The notes: a model not told the origin generated them from the letters alone. Counted from the stretch's first letter, positions 27,342-36,466 are shown. The stretch: DNA of 64,000 bases from an uncultured Prevotellaceae bacterium (GCA_947168045.1 CAMVKN010000005.1:61865-125864); one strand, 5' to 3'. A program made the numbers and translations.

Positions 27342-28313
27342 ATGAGAACCATTTGGACGAGAGTATTGTTGTTACTGACACTCACATTCAGCGCCAGCAT
27401 GGCCATGGCCCAGCTACCTAACGAGAAGTTCGGCAAGCCGTCGAGCATGGAATGGGACTTTGTGGGCTGGGGCGATGCCATCGGTGCCGACGCCATCATC
27501 CTGTACAAGTCGATGACGGCCACCTATCAGCTGACCGACCAGGTGTCGAACAACACTCAGTCATCCGACTTCGGCATAGACAACCTGCAGGACTTTGGCA
27601 AGAACCAGATTGACGAGGGTAACATCCTGGTCAACTATCAGTTCAAGCTGCGCACCAAGATTCTGAAGCCCGAGGGTGCCAAGCATGCCAATATTGACAT
27701 TACTTATTATAGCCTGAACGATGACAAGTTCATCAGTGCTGACGAATTGTCAGACCTGAAGATTAAGGTCTTCAGCAAGAACGAGAAGGGAAAGGTGGTG
27801 AAGCGGAGCATCAACACCAGCAACTTTGTCAAGGAGCGCGTCGACGACAACTATATGGTGCTGCACGTAGAGGTGCCCGACGTTGAAGCCGGCAGCATCA
27901 TCGAGTATCAGTACAACATTACCAGCACCCGTGCCGCCTTCCTCTATGACTGGGTGTTCCAGGAGAGCATCCCGACGGTGCGCTCCATGTTCGACCTTGA
28001 CGTCCCCGCCTTTCTTCAGTTCAACATGAACGTGCCCATCAACAAGCTCATCAAGCCGAGCGTGACGGCCGGACACCTGAACTATGACACCAACCGCCAA
28101 GACCTGAAGCGGGGCAAGTCGTGTCCCACGAACCACTATGTCGTGGTGGGTGACTACATTCTGCCCGAGGGTCATCCGATGAAGCGCAACGCCGACGGGC
28201 AGGGCGATGAAAAGGCAGAGAAGATTGCCGTCTTCACCAGCCTGATTACCACGCCGAATGTCCCCCATCCGGCAGCAATGCCCGAAGGCTGCACCCACCT
28301 GAGGATTAAATAG
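27342..28313 (+). CDS. Secreted DUF3857-domain protein
   Basis: A 323-residue protein with a signal peptide ending ASMAMAQ. The body matches DUF3857: DGNIL-like early block, VLHVEVPDVEAGSIIEYQYN and FLYDWVFQESIPTVRSMFDL. In most Bacteroidetes relatives DUF3857 is followed by a transglutaminase-like domain, giving about 650 residues. Here the frame stops after the DUF3857 part, and the next gene starts about 100 bp on with no transglutaminase remnant. It is either a real short form or a truncated one. A sigma-54-type promoter lies in front. Confidence 0.75.
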   Translation: MRTIWTRVLLLLTLTFSASMAMAQLPNEKFGKPSSMEWDFVGWGDAIGADAIILYKSMTATYQLTDQVSNNTQSSDFGIDNLQDFGKNQIDEGNILVNYQFKLRTKILKPEGAKHANIDITYYSLNDDKFISADELSDLKIKVFSKNEKGKVVKRSINTSNFVKERVDDNYMVLHVEVPDVEAGSIIEYQYNITSTRAAFLYDWVFQESIPTVRSMFDLDVPAFLQFNMNVPINKLIKPSVTAGHLNYDTNRQDLKRGKSCPTNHYVVVGDYILPEGHPMKRNADGQGDEKAEKIAVFTSLITTPNVPHPAAMPEGCTHLRIK

Positions 28314-28355
28314 GACAAGAAATCTGCCCTGATGACATTTCTTTAGAGAAAAAAA

Positions 28356-28387
28356 TTTGGCGTTTCGCGGCGCATTTAGTATCTTTG
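28356..28387 (+). promoter_or_regulatory. Promoter of the PurF-like gene
   Basis: -33 box TTTG at 28356-28359 and -7 box TATCTTTG at 28380-28387, 20 bp apart. The -7 box is 28 bp before the ATG at 28416. Confidence 0.75.
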
Positions 28388-28415
28388 CAACCTCAAACGA
28401 CATAAACACTCATCT

Positions 28416-29891
28416 ATGGGCGGATTTTTTGGCACCATCAGCTCCCGGGACTGCGTAAACGACTTGTTTTACGGTACCGACTACAACTCTCATCTTGGCA
28501 CGCGCCGTGCAGGTCTCGTCACCTTCGACCCTGACAAAGGGTTCTCACGTAGCATCCACTCGCTGGAACGCGACTATTTCCGGTCAAAGTTCGAAGATGA
28601 GCTGCACGAGTTCAAGGGGCATCAGGGCTTAGGCGTCATCAGCGACACTGACCCACAGCCCATCATCATCAACTCTCACCTAGGGCGCTATGCTGTGGTG
28701 ACGGTGGCAAAAATCAACAACCTGCGCGAGATAGCCGACGAGCTGCTGGCCCAGCGCATGCACCTGAGCGAGCAGAGCGCCAACAAGCTGAACCAGACTG
28801 AGGTGGTGGCCCTGCTCATCAACATGGGCAACAGCTTCGTGGACGGCATCAACCGTGTGTACCACAAGATAAAGGGTTCCTGCTCAATGCTCATCCTGAC
28901 GGAGGACGGCATCATTGCCGCACGCGACTTCCTGGGCCGTACGCCCATCGTCATCGGCAGGAAAGAGGTGCACCAGCTGTCGCCCATCGGCACCGACGAG
29001 TACATACAGGCATACGCTGCCAGCAGCGAGAGCACCAGCTTTCCCAACCTGGGCTACAAGACCGTGCGCGACGTAGGGCCGGGCGAGATTGTAAAGCTGC
29101 GGGCCGACGGCATGGAGGTGTTGCAGTCGCCGTTCACACGCTGTCAGATATGCTCGTTCCTCTGGGTCTACTATGGCTTCCCCACCTCGTGCTACGAAGG
29201 CATCAACGCCGAGGCGGTGCGCGAGAAGAACGGCCGCATGATGGGCGAGAAAGACGATGTGGAGGCCGACATGGTGTGCGGTATCCCCGACTCAGGCGTC
29301 GGCATGGCCGTGGGCTATTCACAGGGCAGCGGCATCCCCTACAAGCGCGCCGTGCTGAAGTACACGCCCACATGGCCCCGCTCGTTCACACCCAGCGACC
29401 AGAGCCGCCGTCGCCTGGTGGCAAAGATGAAGCTCATCCCCAACGAGGCACTGCTGAAGGGCCAGCGCGTGGTGTTCTGCGATGACAGCATCGTGCGTGG
29501 CACGCAGCTGCGCGACAACGTGAAGGAGTTCTTCGACAACGGTGCCAGCGAGATTCACGTGCGCATCAGCTGTCCGCCACTGGTCTACGGCTGTCCCTTC
29601 ATCGGCTTCACGCAGTCGAAGACGGACCTGGAGTACATCACCCGACAAATCATACGCGACTTTGAAGGCGACGACAAGTCAAACCTGGACAAATACTCAC
29701 AGACCGACTCGCCACAGTATCAGCGCATGGTGGCAGAGATTGGGCGCCGCCTGGGGCTGACATCGCTGAAGTTTGCCCACATTGAGGACCTCATCGAGTC
29801 TATCGGCCTGCCCAAGGAACACGTCTGCACCCACTGCTTCGACGGCTCCAGCTATGACCAAGAGCATGGCGACGGCGAGTACTTCGGATAA
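28416..29891 (+). CDS. PurF-like phosphoribosyltransferase paralogue lacking the glutaminase cysteine
   Basis: A 491-residue protein with the two domains of amidophosphoribosyltransferase. The N-terminal glutaminase half starts MGGFFGTIS; in active enzymes the residue after Met is the nucleophile Cys, here it is Gly2. The PRTase half keeps the PRPP loop VVFCDDSIVRGTQ (about 350-362). Cysteine pairs at RCQICSF and CTHCFDGSS, with others in ISCPPLVYGC, resemble the Fe-S ligands of PurF. Without the cysteine it cannot take ammonia from glutamine in the usual way; it may use free ammonia or do another job. Similar Gly2 forms are known to me in Bacteroidales beside a normal PurF. Confidence 0.85.
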   Translation: MGGFFGTISSRDCVNDLFYGTDYNSHLGTRRAGLVTFDPDKGFSRSIHSLERDYFRSKFEDELHEFKGHQGLGVISDTDPQPIIINSHLGRYAVVTVAKINNLREIADELLAQRMHLSEQSANKLNQTEVVALLINMGNSFVDGINRVYHKIKGSCSMLILTEDGIIAARDFLGRTPIVIGRKEVHQLSPIGTDEYIQAYAASSESTSFPNLGYKTVRDVGPGEIVKLRADGMEVLQSPFTRCQICSFLWVYYGFPTSCYEGINAEAVREKNGRMMGEKDDVEADMVCGIPDSGVGMAVGYSQGSGIPYKRAVLKYTPTWPRSFTPSDQSRRRLVAKMKLIPNEALLKGQRVVFCDDSIVRGTQLRDNVKEFFDNGASEIHVRISCPPLVYGCPFIGFTQSKTDLEYITRQIIRDFEGDDKSNLDKYSQTDSPQYQRMVAEIGRRLGLTSLKFAHIEDLIESIGLPKEHVCTHCFDGSSYDQEHGDGEYFG

Positions 29892-29894
29892 CAA

Positions 29895-29962
29895 AAAGCC
29901 CTCCCCTGACGGGGAGGGAGTAGTGGTGCGGGGCTTTCCTCCCCTGGGGGGAAGGGGCTATT
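29895..29962. terminator. GC-rich double hairpin after the PurF-like gene
   Basis: A first hairpin pairs 29899-29906 with 29911-29918 (8 bp, loop TGAC), enclosed by outer arms AAAGCCC (29895-29901) and GGGCTTT (29931-29937). A second CCCC-rich hairpin follows to 29957. It lies between convergent genes. Its CCCTCCCC/GGGGAGGG sequence is related to the palindromic elements seen inside rnr and dnaG, so it may be an element copy that serves as a terminator. Confidence 0.6.
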
Positions 29963-29984
29963 AGAAGCCGCTGCCGTCGTAGTC

Positions 29985-31211
29985 TTACATGATAGAGTCG
30001 GCCTCTTCATAGTCCTCATCATATTCCTCTTCATAATACTCTTCGTCACCAGTGCTGACCATGAAGCCCCAGTTGTAGCCAGTGTTGTAGCCGTGGATTG
30101 CGTAATCAGTGTCCACCACGTTGCCCTCTGAGTCCACCAGCTGATAGCCATCTTCCCATGAACCCACGAGCAGGTAGCTGTCGCTGTCCTTGAACTCCTT
30201 TTCGAAGAGGTTGACATAGCCATGAGGCAGCTTGGCAATCTTCTCGCCGTCCATGTTGTAGAGCGAGTATTGCTCATCCTCCTCAGCACATACCAGCAGA
30301 CTGCCATTGAAGCTCATGGCCTGGAACTTGGGCCGTATAATCCATTCGCCCTCCTTGTCCATCAGACCCGTTTTCTCCGTTTGATTGTTATAGACAGTGA
30401 AGATGCCGTCGTGGATATAGTTGGTGAAGCAGCCCTCCTTCATCTTCTGCACAACATTGCCATTCTTGTCAATGAGCATGTAGTTATCATTAGCGTCAGT
30501 GACCTCTAACAAACCGTCAGCATAGCGGAACTCGCTGGGCTTGACATCGCTGAAACGCTTGGTGAAGAGCTTGTTGCCATCGGTATCGATGACGGCCCAC
30601 TTGCCCATGTCGCCTTCCTCGTAGGTGGGGTTGTCTATGTAGACAATGGCCACGTCATCGTTGAAGTTCCAGGCATCAGCAAACTTGAAGGGGATGGCCG
30701 TGTCGCCATTCTCGTCGATGTAGCCCCATGTAGTGCCATCAAGGCAGACCATGGCACGACCACAGAAGAAGTTGAAGGCACCGGTCACGGTCTTGCCGTC
30801 AATCTCAGTGAGGTCGAAGACTTTCTTGCCGTCCTTGTCGATGTAGAAGATATTGTCGTTCATGTCCTGCACAGGGCACAGGTCACTGACGAAGCTGCCA
30901 CACTCTTTGTAGGTGCCAATCTTCTTAGGCCGCTCATCAGCAGTATAGATGGTGTACACATCATCTTCCTGCACATAGAAGCGGTCGTTCACCACACACG
31001 ACATGTAACCGTTGAACTTGGGCTTCACCAACACGGTGCCATCGGTAGCCATCAAGCCCCACGGGCCATCCTCTTCCTCCTGGAAAGCGAAGTACTCTAA
31101 CGTCAGGGCGTTGCCCTCGTCTTCAGCACTGCCTTCTTTCTGTTTACAACCTGCCAGCACAGCTACACCGAGGAGCAGCAGGCCAAATGTTTTCATTGTC
31201 TTCATATACAT
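29985..31211 (-). CDS. WG-repeat lipoprotein
   Basis: A 408-residue protein with a lipobox LAGC near residue 20, so it is a lipoprotein. The mature part has repeated blocks such as GPWGLMATDGTVLVKPKF, TWGYIDENGDTAIPFKFADA, and GLMDKEGEWIIRPKF, the WG (KWG) repeats. The C-terminal tail is very acidic (GDEEYYEEEYDEDYEEADS). The function of WG-repeat proteins is mostly unknown; they likely form a beta-rich binding surface. Start could be the ATG at 31211, 31205 or 31196, all in frame. Confidence 0.85.
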   Translation of the reverse strand: MYMKTMKTFGLLLLGVAVLAGCKQKEGSAEDEGNALTLEYFAFQEEEDGPWGLMATDGTVLVKPKFNGYMSCVVNDRFYVQEDDVYTIYTADERPKKIGTYKECGSFVSDLCPVQDMNDNIFYIDKDGKKVFDLTEIDGKTVTGAFNFFCGRAMVCLDGTTWGYIDENGDTAIPFKFADAWNFNDDVAIVYIDNPTYEEGDMGKWAVIDTDGNKLFTKRFSDVKPSEFRYADGLLEVTDANDNYMLIDKNGNVVQKMKEGCFTNYIHDGIFTVYNNQTEKTGLMDKEGEWIIRPKFQAMSFNGSLLVCAEEDEQYSLYNMDGEKIAKLPHGYVNLFEKEFKDSDSYLLVGSWEDGYQLVDSEGNVVDTDYAIHGYNTGYNWGFMVSTGDEEYYEEEYDEDYEEADSIM

Positions 31212-31253
31212 ATTTTATTTAAGTGGTTATTGATCCCTTTTCTGAGGTGAGAA

Positions 31254-31282
31254 GTCAAATCTCAATTCTCAAATCTCAAATC
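31254..31282. repeat. AAATCTC repeats at the 3' end of rnr
   Basis: Copies of CAAATCTCAA-type heptamers run up to the rnr stop, whose TGA (minus strand, 31281-31283) lies at the edge of the array. It resembles the array at 186-235. Confidence 0.55.
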
Positions 31283-33566
31283 AATCAGCAAGCACGAAGT
31301 CCAGCTGGCGCCGCTCTATGTTGGCACGGGCCACTTTGATGCGGACGGCATCGCCCAGCTGATACTTGCGGTGGTGGCGGCGCCCCACGAGCTGGTAGTT
31401 CTTCTCGTCGAACTCATAGTAGTCGCCGTCCAGGTCGTGCATGCCGACAAGGCCCTCGCAGTGGTTCTCGTCAATCTCGCAATAGATGCCATAGCTCTGC
31501 ACGCCGCTGATGTGGGCATCAAACTCCAGCCCCACCTTGTCGGCCATGAACTCCACCATCTTGTACTTGATGCTGTCGCGCTCGGCATTCTGGGCCGTCT
31601 GCTCCATCTCGCTGCTATGCTCGCACAGCTCCTCATAGTGCTCCTGATTAGCTGAGCGCCCACCGTCCTGATAGCGCGTCAGCAGCCTGTGCACCATGGT
31701 GTCAGGATAGCGACGGATGGGCGATGTGAAGTGAGTATAGTAGTCGAATGCCAGGCCATAGTGCCCGATGTTGTGCGTAGAGTATTTGGCCTTCATCATC
31801 GCACGCAGGGTCAGCGTCTCCACCAGCTTCTGCTCACGGCGGCCCTCGGCCTCGGTCATCAGCTTGTTCAGTCCGCGCGAGATGGCACCACGGGTGCCGC
31901 TGGTCTTCACCTTGTAGCCAAAGGGAGCCAGGGCCACACGAAGGGTCTCCAGCTTCTGCGGGTCTGGCTGGTCGTGGACACGATAGACGAAGGTCTTCGC
32001 CTTGGTTTGAGACTTGGGGCTTGAGGTTTGTGCCTTGATATTGCCGATATATTCGGCTACGGTGCGGTTGGCCAGGAGCATGAACTCTTCAATGAGCTGC
32101 GTGGCCAGCGTCGACTTCTTGAAGAAGCAGCGTGTGGGCTTGCCGTCCTCGTCGATGTCGAAGTGCAGTTCTTCGCGGTCGAACTTCACTGCTCCGTTCT
32201 GGAAGCGGCGCTCACGCAGTTTCTGGGCCATGTTGCTCAGCAGGCGTAAAGCCCCACCCCCAACCCCTCCCGCGGGGGGGAGGGGAGTAGATAGTTTTGC
32301 CGCGTCATTTCCGCCTTGAGAGTATATACTCCCCTCCCCCCCGCGGGAGGGGTCGGGGGTGGGGCTGTTGGAACTAAGAATCTGGTCTACCTCCTCGTAG
32401 GCAAAGCGCCTGTCGCTGCGTATGACGGTATGGGCCAGATGCCAGCGTTTGATGTTCGCCTCGGCATCCATCTCAAAGATGACGCTGTAGCACAGCTTCT
32501 CCTCATCGGGCCTGAGGGAACAGATGAAATTGCAGAGCCGCTCGGGCAGCATGGGTATGGTGCGGTCAACCAGATAGACGCTGGTGGCACGCTGCTGTGC
32601 CTCACGGTCGATGATGCTGCCTTCGGTGACATAGTGGCTGACGTCGGCAATATGGACACCCACTTCATAGAGGGCCTCATCCCCCCTCTCCTTGGGAGAG
32701 GGGTTGGGGGTAAGGCTTCTGATGCTCAGTGCATCATCGAAGTCCTTCGCATCAGCCGGGTCAATGGTGAAGGTCAGCACATCGCGGAAGTCCTCGCGGC
32801 GGGCAATCTCCTCGGGAGTGATGGTGGCATCAATCTTGTTGGCAGCCTCCTCCACACGCTGCGGGTACTTGTAGGGCAGACCATACTGAGCCAGGATGGC
32901 ATGCATCTCTACATTGTTGTCGCCCTGCTCGCCAAGCACGTCGATGACCTCGCCGACGAGGTTCTTCGACTCCTCAGAGGGCCACTGCGTAATCTTCACC
33001 ACGGCTTTCTCGCCCGTCTTGCCACCTTTCAGCTTCTTCTTCGGGATAAGGATGTCCTGTGCGAAGATGTTGCCCTCGGTGATGAGGAACGCATAGTCCT
33101 TCTCCACCTGCAGGATGCCCACGGCCTGGTCGTGCTTGCGCTCCAGGATGTCGGTGACAATGGCCTCCTTGATATGGTTCTGCCGACGGGCCATCAGGGC
33201 CACGCGCACACGGTCGCCACCCATGGCCGACTTTGAATTGCGCTCGCTGACAAAGATGGGCTTGCCGCCGTCATCGGGCAGAAACGAGTTCTTGCCGTTG
33301 GCCTTGCGGATGAAGGTACCTTCCTGCACCTGCGTCTTCAGGTTCAGCCGATAGGTGCTGTTGTCAACCTTGCTCAGGTAGTCGTCCCAGGCCATCTCTT
33401 CCATCACGTCCACGGCCAACATCTTTGCCGGATGAGTGTTGAGCTTAAGTGCCTTGAAGATATACTTAAAACTGAGAGCCTCGCCAGGATGGGCCTGGAA
33501 CAAAGCTTGCACGGCATCAGCCACTTGGCGCTTGGAGTAACGCCCGCCTCCTTTTTTCTGTCCCAT
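31281..33566 (-). CDS. rnr: RNase R, 3'-5' exoribonuclease, with two in-frame inserts
   Basis: A 761-residue RNB-family enzyme that degrades structured RNA from the 3' end. It has N-terminal cold-shock-like domains, the RNB catalytic block DPADAKDFDDAL (about 267-280) with its metal-binding aspartates, and a C-terminal S1 domain ending IERRQLDFVLAD. Two segments do not belong to the family: SLTPNPSPKERGDEALYE at about 281-298, and a longer Pro/Ser/Gly-rich stretch at about 400-440 (from SPTPDPSRGGEGSIYSQGG to PLPPAGGVGGGA). Both are encoded by GC-rich palindromes and both keep the frame. The rest looks intact. Confidence 0.93.
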   Translation of the reverse strand: MGQKKGGGRYSKRQVADAVQALFQAHPGEALSFKYIFKALKLNTHPAKMLAVDVMEEMAWDDYLSKVDNSTYRLNLKTQVQEGTFIRKANGKNSFLPDDGGKPIFVSERNSKSAMGGDRVRVALMARRQNHIKEAIVTDILERKHDQAVGILQVEKDYAFLITEGNIFAQDILIPKKKLKGGKTGEKAVVKITQWPSEESKNLVGEVIDVLGEQGDNNVEMHAILAQYGLPYKYPQRVEEAANKIDATITPEEIARREDFRDVLTFTIDPADAKDFDDALSIRSLTPNPSPKERGDEALYEVGVHIADVSHYVTEGSIIDREAQQRATSVYLVDRTIPMLPERLCNFICSLRPDEEKLCYSVIFEMDAEANIKRWHLAHTVIRSDRRFAYEEVDQILSSNSPTPDPSRGGEGSIYSQGGNDAAKLSTPLPPAGGVGGGALRLLSNMAQKLRERRFQNGAVKFDREELHFDIDEDGKPTRCFFKKSTLATQLIEEFMLLANRTVAEYIGNIKAQTSSPKSQTKAKTFVYRVHDQPDPQKLETLRVALAPFGYKVKTSGTRGAISRGLNKLMTEAEGRREQKLVETLTLRAMMKAKYSTHNIGHYGLAFDYYTHFTSPIRRYPDTMVHRLLTRYQDGGRSANQEHYEELCEHSSEMEQTAQNAERDSIKYKMVEFMADKVGLEFDAHISGVQSYGIYCEIDENHCEGLVGMHDLDGDYYEFDEKNYQLVGRRHHRKYQLGDAVRIKVARANIERRQLDFVLAD
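32250..32366. mobile_element. MITE-like element with 44-bp inverted repeats, inside rnr
   Basis: Arms at 32250-32293 and 32323-32366 are reverse complements at 42 of 44 positions, around a 29-bp loop. Each arm contains its own CCCCTCCCGCGGG...GGGGAGGGG hairpin. The element is 117 bp, a multiple of three, and has no stop in the frame of rnr. Arms and part of the loop match the copy in dnaG at 38096-38287. Confidence 0.85.
32682..32716. repeat. Single palindromic arm inside rnr
   Basis: A hairpin CCCTCTCC / GGAGAGGG followed by GGTTGGGGGTAAGGCT. It is one arm of the same general element type, without a partner arm nearby. In the rnr frame it gives TPNPSPKERG. Confidence 0.7.
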
Positions 33567-33606
33567 GATGCTATACCATTTAATGCTTTAGGTGAAAATG
33601 ATGAGG

Positions 33607-33614
33607 CAAAGATA
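33607..33614 (-). promoter_or_regulatory. -7 box for rnr
   Basis: TATCTTTG on the minus strand, 41 bp before the rnr start at 33566. Confidence 0.55.
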
Positions 33615-33689
33615 CGAAAAGTTTTCCTATTCTTCACACTTTTAGGCAGATTTTTTCACAAAAGAGTGTGACAATTGAAATAATTCTCG

Positions 33690-33697
33690 TATATTTG
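33690..33697 (+). promoter_or_regulatory. -7 box for the acid phosphatase gene
   Basis: TATATTTG on the plus strand, 27 bp before the ATG at 33725; it supports choosing that start over the one at 33668, which would lie upstream of the promoter. Confidence 0.6.
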
Positions 33698-33724
33698 CAC
33701 TCTAAACCATCATCCCGACTAACT

Positions 33725-35011
33725 ATGAAGAGACTTTTTGCACTGACAGTGCTGGCCATGGCCATGACCACGGCAACCTTAGCACAGACTGCTCGCCAGG
33801 AAATCGACGCCAACCCCTGGCTGGCTGGTTCCAACTACCTGGACTACAACCGGCAGCTGCCCGATTTCCGCTACACGAAGGCACCGAAGGGCTACGAGCC
33901 TTTCTACCTGACACACTACGGGCGGCACGGCTCGCGCTGGCTCATTGGGCGCGATGACTACGAGCGTGTCATACGACCGCTGCGCAAGGCACGCGCACAG
34001 GGGAAACTGACACGCGAGGGCGAGGAGACGCTGCGCCGCGCAGAGCTGTTTAACAAGACAACCTACAAACGGCTGGGCGACCTCACCACTGTGGGCGAGC
34101 GACAGCATCACGGCATCGGGCGGCGACTGACCGAGCACTTCCCCGAGATTTTCCTGACAAAGGGTGTGGCCATCGATGCACGCTCCACCACCGTGAACCG
34201 CTGCATCCTCTCCATGGTGGCGGAATGTGAGGAACTGATGGCAGCCAACGCCACTGCGCGCATACACAACGACGTGAGCAACGCTCTGCAATACTATCTG
34301 AACCAAGACTGGGAAGGACGCGTGAAGGAGAACGGCGGCAAGGGCCGACAGGTAGAAGAGGACTTCAGACGGGCGCACACACATCCCGAGCGGCTTACCA
34401 GCGTGCTCTTCAACGACACGCAGTGGGCCAAGGACAGCATTGAGACGGACCGGCTGATGCGCCACTTGTTTGAGGTGGCCATCAACATGCAGAGCCACGA
34501 TGACGCCCCCGACCTGCTGCACCTGTTCATCAAGGACGAGATTTACGACATGTGGCGCATACAGAACGTGGGATGGTACCAGAACTATGGCCCATCGCCC
34601 TATACGGGCAGCATCATGCCCTTCTCACAGCTGAACCTCCTGGAGAACATCATCCACACGGCCGACACCTGCGTGGCGCTGGGAAAGCCGCAGGCCACAC
34701 TGCGCTTCGGCCACGAGGTGTGTGTCATGCCCTTGGCCTGCCTCATGGAGCTGGACTCGTGCGCCGTCGTGGTGAAGGACATGGAACAGCTGGACCGCCA
34801 CTGGCAGAACTACAAGATTTTCCCCATGGCATGCAACATCCAGCTGGTGTTCTACAAGCCAAAGAAGGGCGAGGGCGACATCCTGGTGAAGGCGCTGCTG
34901 AACGAGCGCGAGGCGGCACTGCCCGTGACGCCCGTCAGCTTCCCCTACTATCGCTGGAGCGACCTGCGCAGCTACTGGGACCAGAAGCTGCGCCAGTTCA
35001 AGGGGCAGTGA
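33725..35011 (+). CDS. Secreted histidine acid phosphatase (phytase/MINPP-like)
   Basis: The start at 33725 opens a signal peptide (MKRLFALTVLAMAMTTATLAQ). The 428-residue protein has the histidine phosphatase signature HYGRHGSRW at about 64-72, where RHGxR holds the phospho-histidine, and a C-terminal RFGHEVCVMPL whose H-E supplies the acid. The form HxE rather than HD is seen in multiple inositol polyphosphate phosphatases. It likely frees phosphate from phytate or related esters in the periplasm. It ends 15 bp from the convergent cls gene with no hairpin between them. Confidence 0.87.
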   Translation: MKRLFALTVLAMAMTTATLAQTARQEIDANPWLAGSNYLDYNRQLPDFRYTKAPKGYEPFYLTHYGRHGSRWLIGRDDYERVIRPLRKARAQGKLTREGEETLRRAELFNKTTYKRLGDLTTVGERQHHGIGRRLTEHFPEIFLTKGVAIDARSTTVNRCILSMVAECEELMAANATARIHNDVSNALQYYLNQDWEGRVKENGGKGRQVEEDFRRAHTHPERLTSVLFNDTQWAKDSIETDRLMRHLFEVAINMQSHDDAPDLLHLFIKDEIYDMWRIQNVGWYQNYGPSPYTGSIMPFSQLNLLENIIHTADTCVALGKPQATLRFGHEVCVMPLACLMELDSCAVVVKDMEQLDRHWQNYKIFPMACNIQLVFYKPKKGEGDILVKALLNEREAALPVTPVSFPYYRWSDLRSYWDQKLRQFKGQ

Positions 35012-35026
35012 TGCAGCCACAGAAGG

Positions 35027-36466
35027 TTATAGCAGCGGTGAGAAGAGCCTGGTGAGGGAGTCCCACATGCGCTGGAGGAACGAAGGCGAAATGCGGTCGG
35101 GTAGCGAAGTCAAGGGCACCGACCGCTTTTCGTCATTAAGGTAGACATCGCGCATGCGCTGGGCCAGATCAACGTCATAGACAAAGGCATTGGCCTCGAA
35201 ATTGTTTTCAAAGGAGCGGAAGTCAAGGTTGGTGGAGCCACAGGTGCACACGGCATCGTCGCTCACCATGAGCTTTGAGTGGAGGAAGCCACCCTCGTAG
35301 AGGCTGACCTTGATGCCGGCCTCAGCAGCCTCGCGCAGATAGCTGCGGCTGGCCCACTCGACAAAGAGGGCATCGTTGCTGCGAGGCACCAGCAGACGCA
35401 CGTCGACACCGGCAGCGGCAGCGGTCTTCATGGCCAAGAGCACCGTGTCAGGTGGCAGGAAATAGGGTGTCTCAAAATAGACATAGCGACGGGCTGACAT
35501 GATGATGCCCAGGTAGCCCTGCATGATTTCAGGATAGGCCCCCACAGGACCGCTGGTCACCGTCTGCATCAGGCCACCTTCGCTGTCGGGCTTGGTGTAG
35601 TATTTGCGGTCTGAGAGCAGGGTGCGGTCAACAAAGAACCAGTCCATCAGGAACATCTGCTGCAAGCCGTTGACGGCGCCTCCCTCCACACGCAGCATGG
35701 TGTCACGCCAGCCACTGCCATCCTTCCCGCGTTCCGTTTTCTTTTTCTTCCATCCCTTCACATAGCGCAAGGCAATGTTCATGCCACCGATATAGCCCAC
35801 ACGGCCATCGATGACTACAATCTTGCGATGGTTGCGATAGTTCATCCTGCTGGTGAAGCGGGGGAAGTGGACGGGCATGAACGGCTCAGCATCGACGCCA
35901 CCCTCACGCATGCGCTCAAAGAAACGCTTCTTGACCTTGAAGCAGCCTACGCCATCATAGATGAGACGCACCTCGACGCCCTGACGGGCCTTGCTGATGA
36001 GGGCATCGCTGACAAGCTGACCCAGGGCATCGTCCTCAATGATATACATGTCGACATGGATGTGGCTGCGAGCTGCAGCAATGTCGCGCAGCAGCCGGGG
36101 AAAGAAGTCGTAGCCACTGGTGAGAATCTCGGTCTGCCGGTTGAAGAAGGGCATGGAGAAGCTCTGTCGCGAGAACAGGTTGATGGTGGTCTCGTATTCA
36201 GCCGGCAAGTGCATGAGGCCCTGCTCAATGAACTCGAGCATGGAGCGCCTTTTCAGCATGTCCATGGAACGCCGGCTGATGAAACGCTCCTTGCGCCGGT
36301 TGACGCCGAAGAAGATATAGGCAACGACGCCGAAGATGGGCAGGAAATAGATGACGAGAGCCCAGGCCATGGTCTTTGCCGGCTGGCGGTTGTCCAGCAC
36401 CACATGGATGATAGCAAGGATGGCTATCAGCCGTGACAACAGGTAGAGAAGGCCAAGGACGCTCAA
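35027..36466 (-). CDS. cls: Cardiolipin synthase
   Basis: A 479-residue membrane enzyme. Two N-terminal membrane segments (about 5-22 and 34-53) are followed by two phospholipase D motifs: HRKIVVIDGRVGYIGG and HSKLMVSDDAVCTCGSTN. It joins phosphatidylglycerol units into cardiolipin at the inner membrane. The frame has only a TTG start at 36466; the first ATG in frame is internal to the hydrophobic part. The gap to queE upstream is filled with an AGTTAGG-type repeat. Confidence 0.93.
   Translation of the reverse strand: MSVLGLLYLLSRLIAILAIIHVVLDNRQPAKTMAWALVIYFLPIFGVVAYIFFGVNRRKERFISRRSMDMLKRRSMLEFIEQGLMHLPAEYETTINLFSRQSFSMPFFNRQTEILTSGYDFFPRLLRDIAAARSHIHVDMYIIEDDALGQLVSDALISKARQGVEVRLIYDGVGCFKVKKRFFERMREGGVDAEPFMPVHFPRFTSRMNYRNHRKIVVIDGRVGYIGGMNIALRYVKGWKKKKTERGKDGSGWRDTMLRVEGGAVNGLQQMFLMDWFFVDRTLLSDRKYYTKPDSEGGLMQTVTSGPVGAYPEIMQGYLGIIMSARRYVYFETPYFLPPDTVLLAMKTAAAAGVDVRLLVPRSNDALFVEWASRSYLREAAEAGIKVSLYEGGFLHSKLMVSDDAVCTCGSTNLDFRSFENNFEANAFVYDVDLAQRMRDVYLNDEKRSVPLTSLPDRISPSFLQRMWDSLTRLFSPLL

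Noticed and set aside
35012..35026. Terminator between the acid phosphatase and cls genes
   Set aside because: Only 15 bp lie between the convergent genes and no stem was found.
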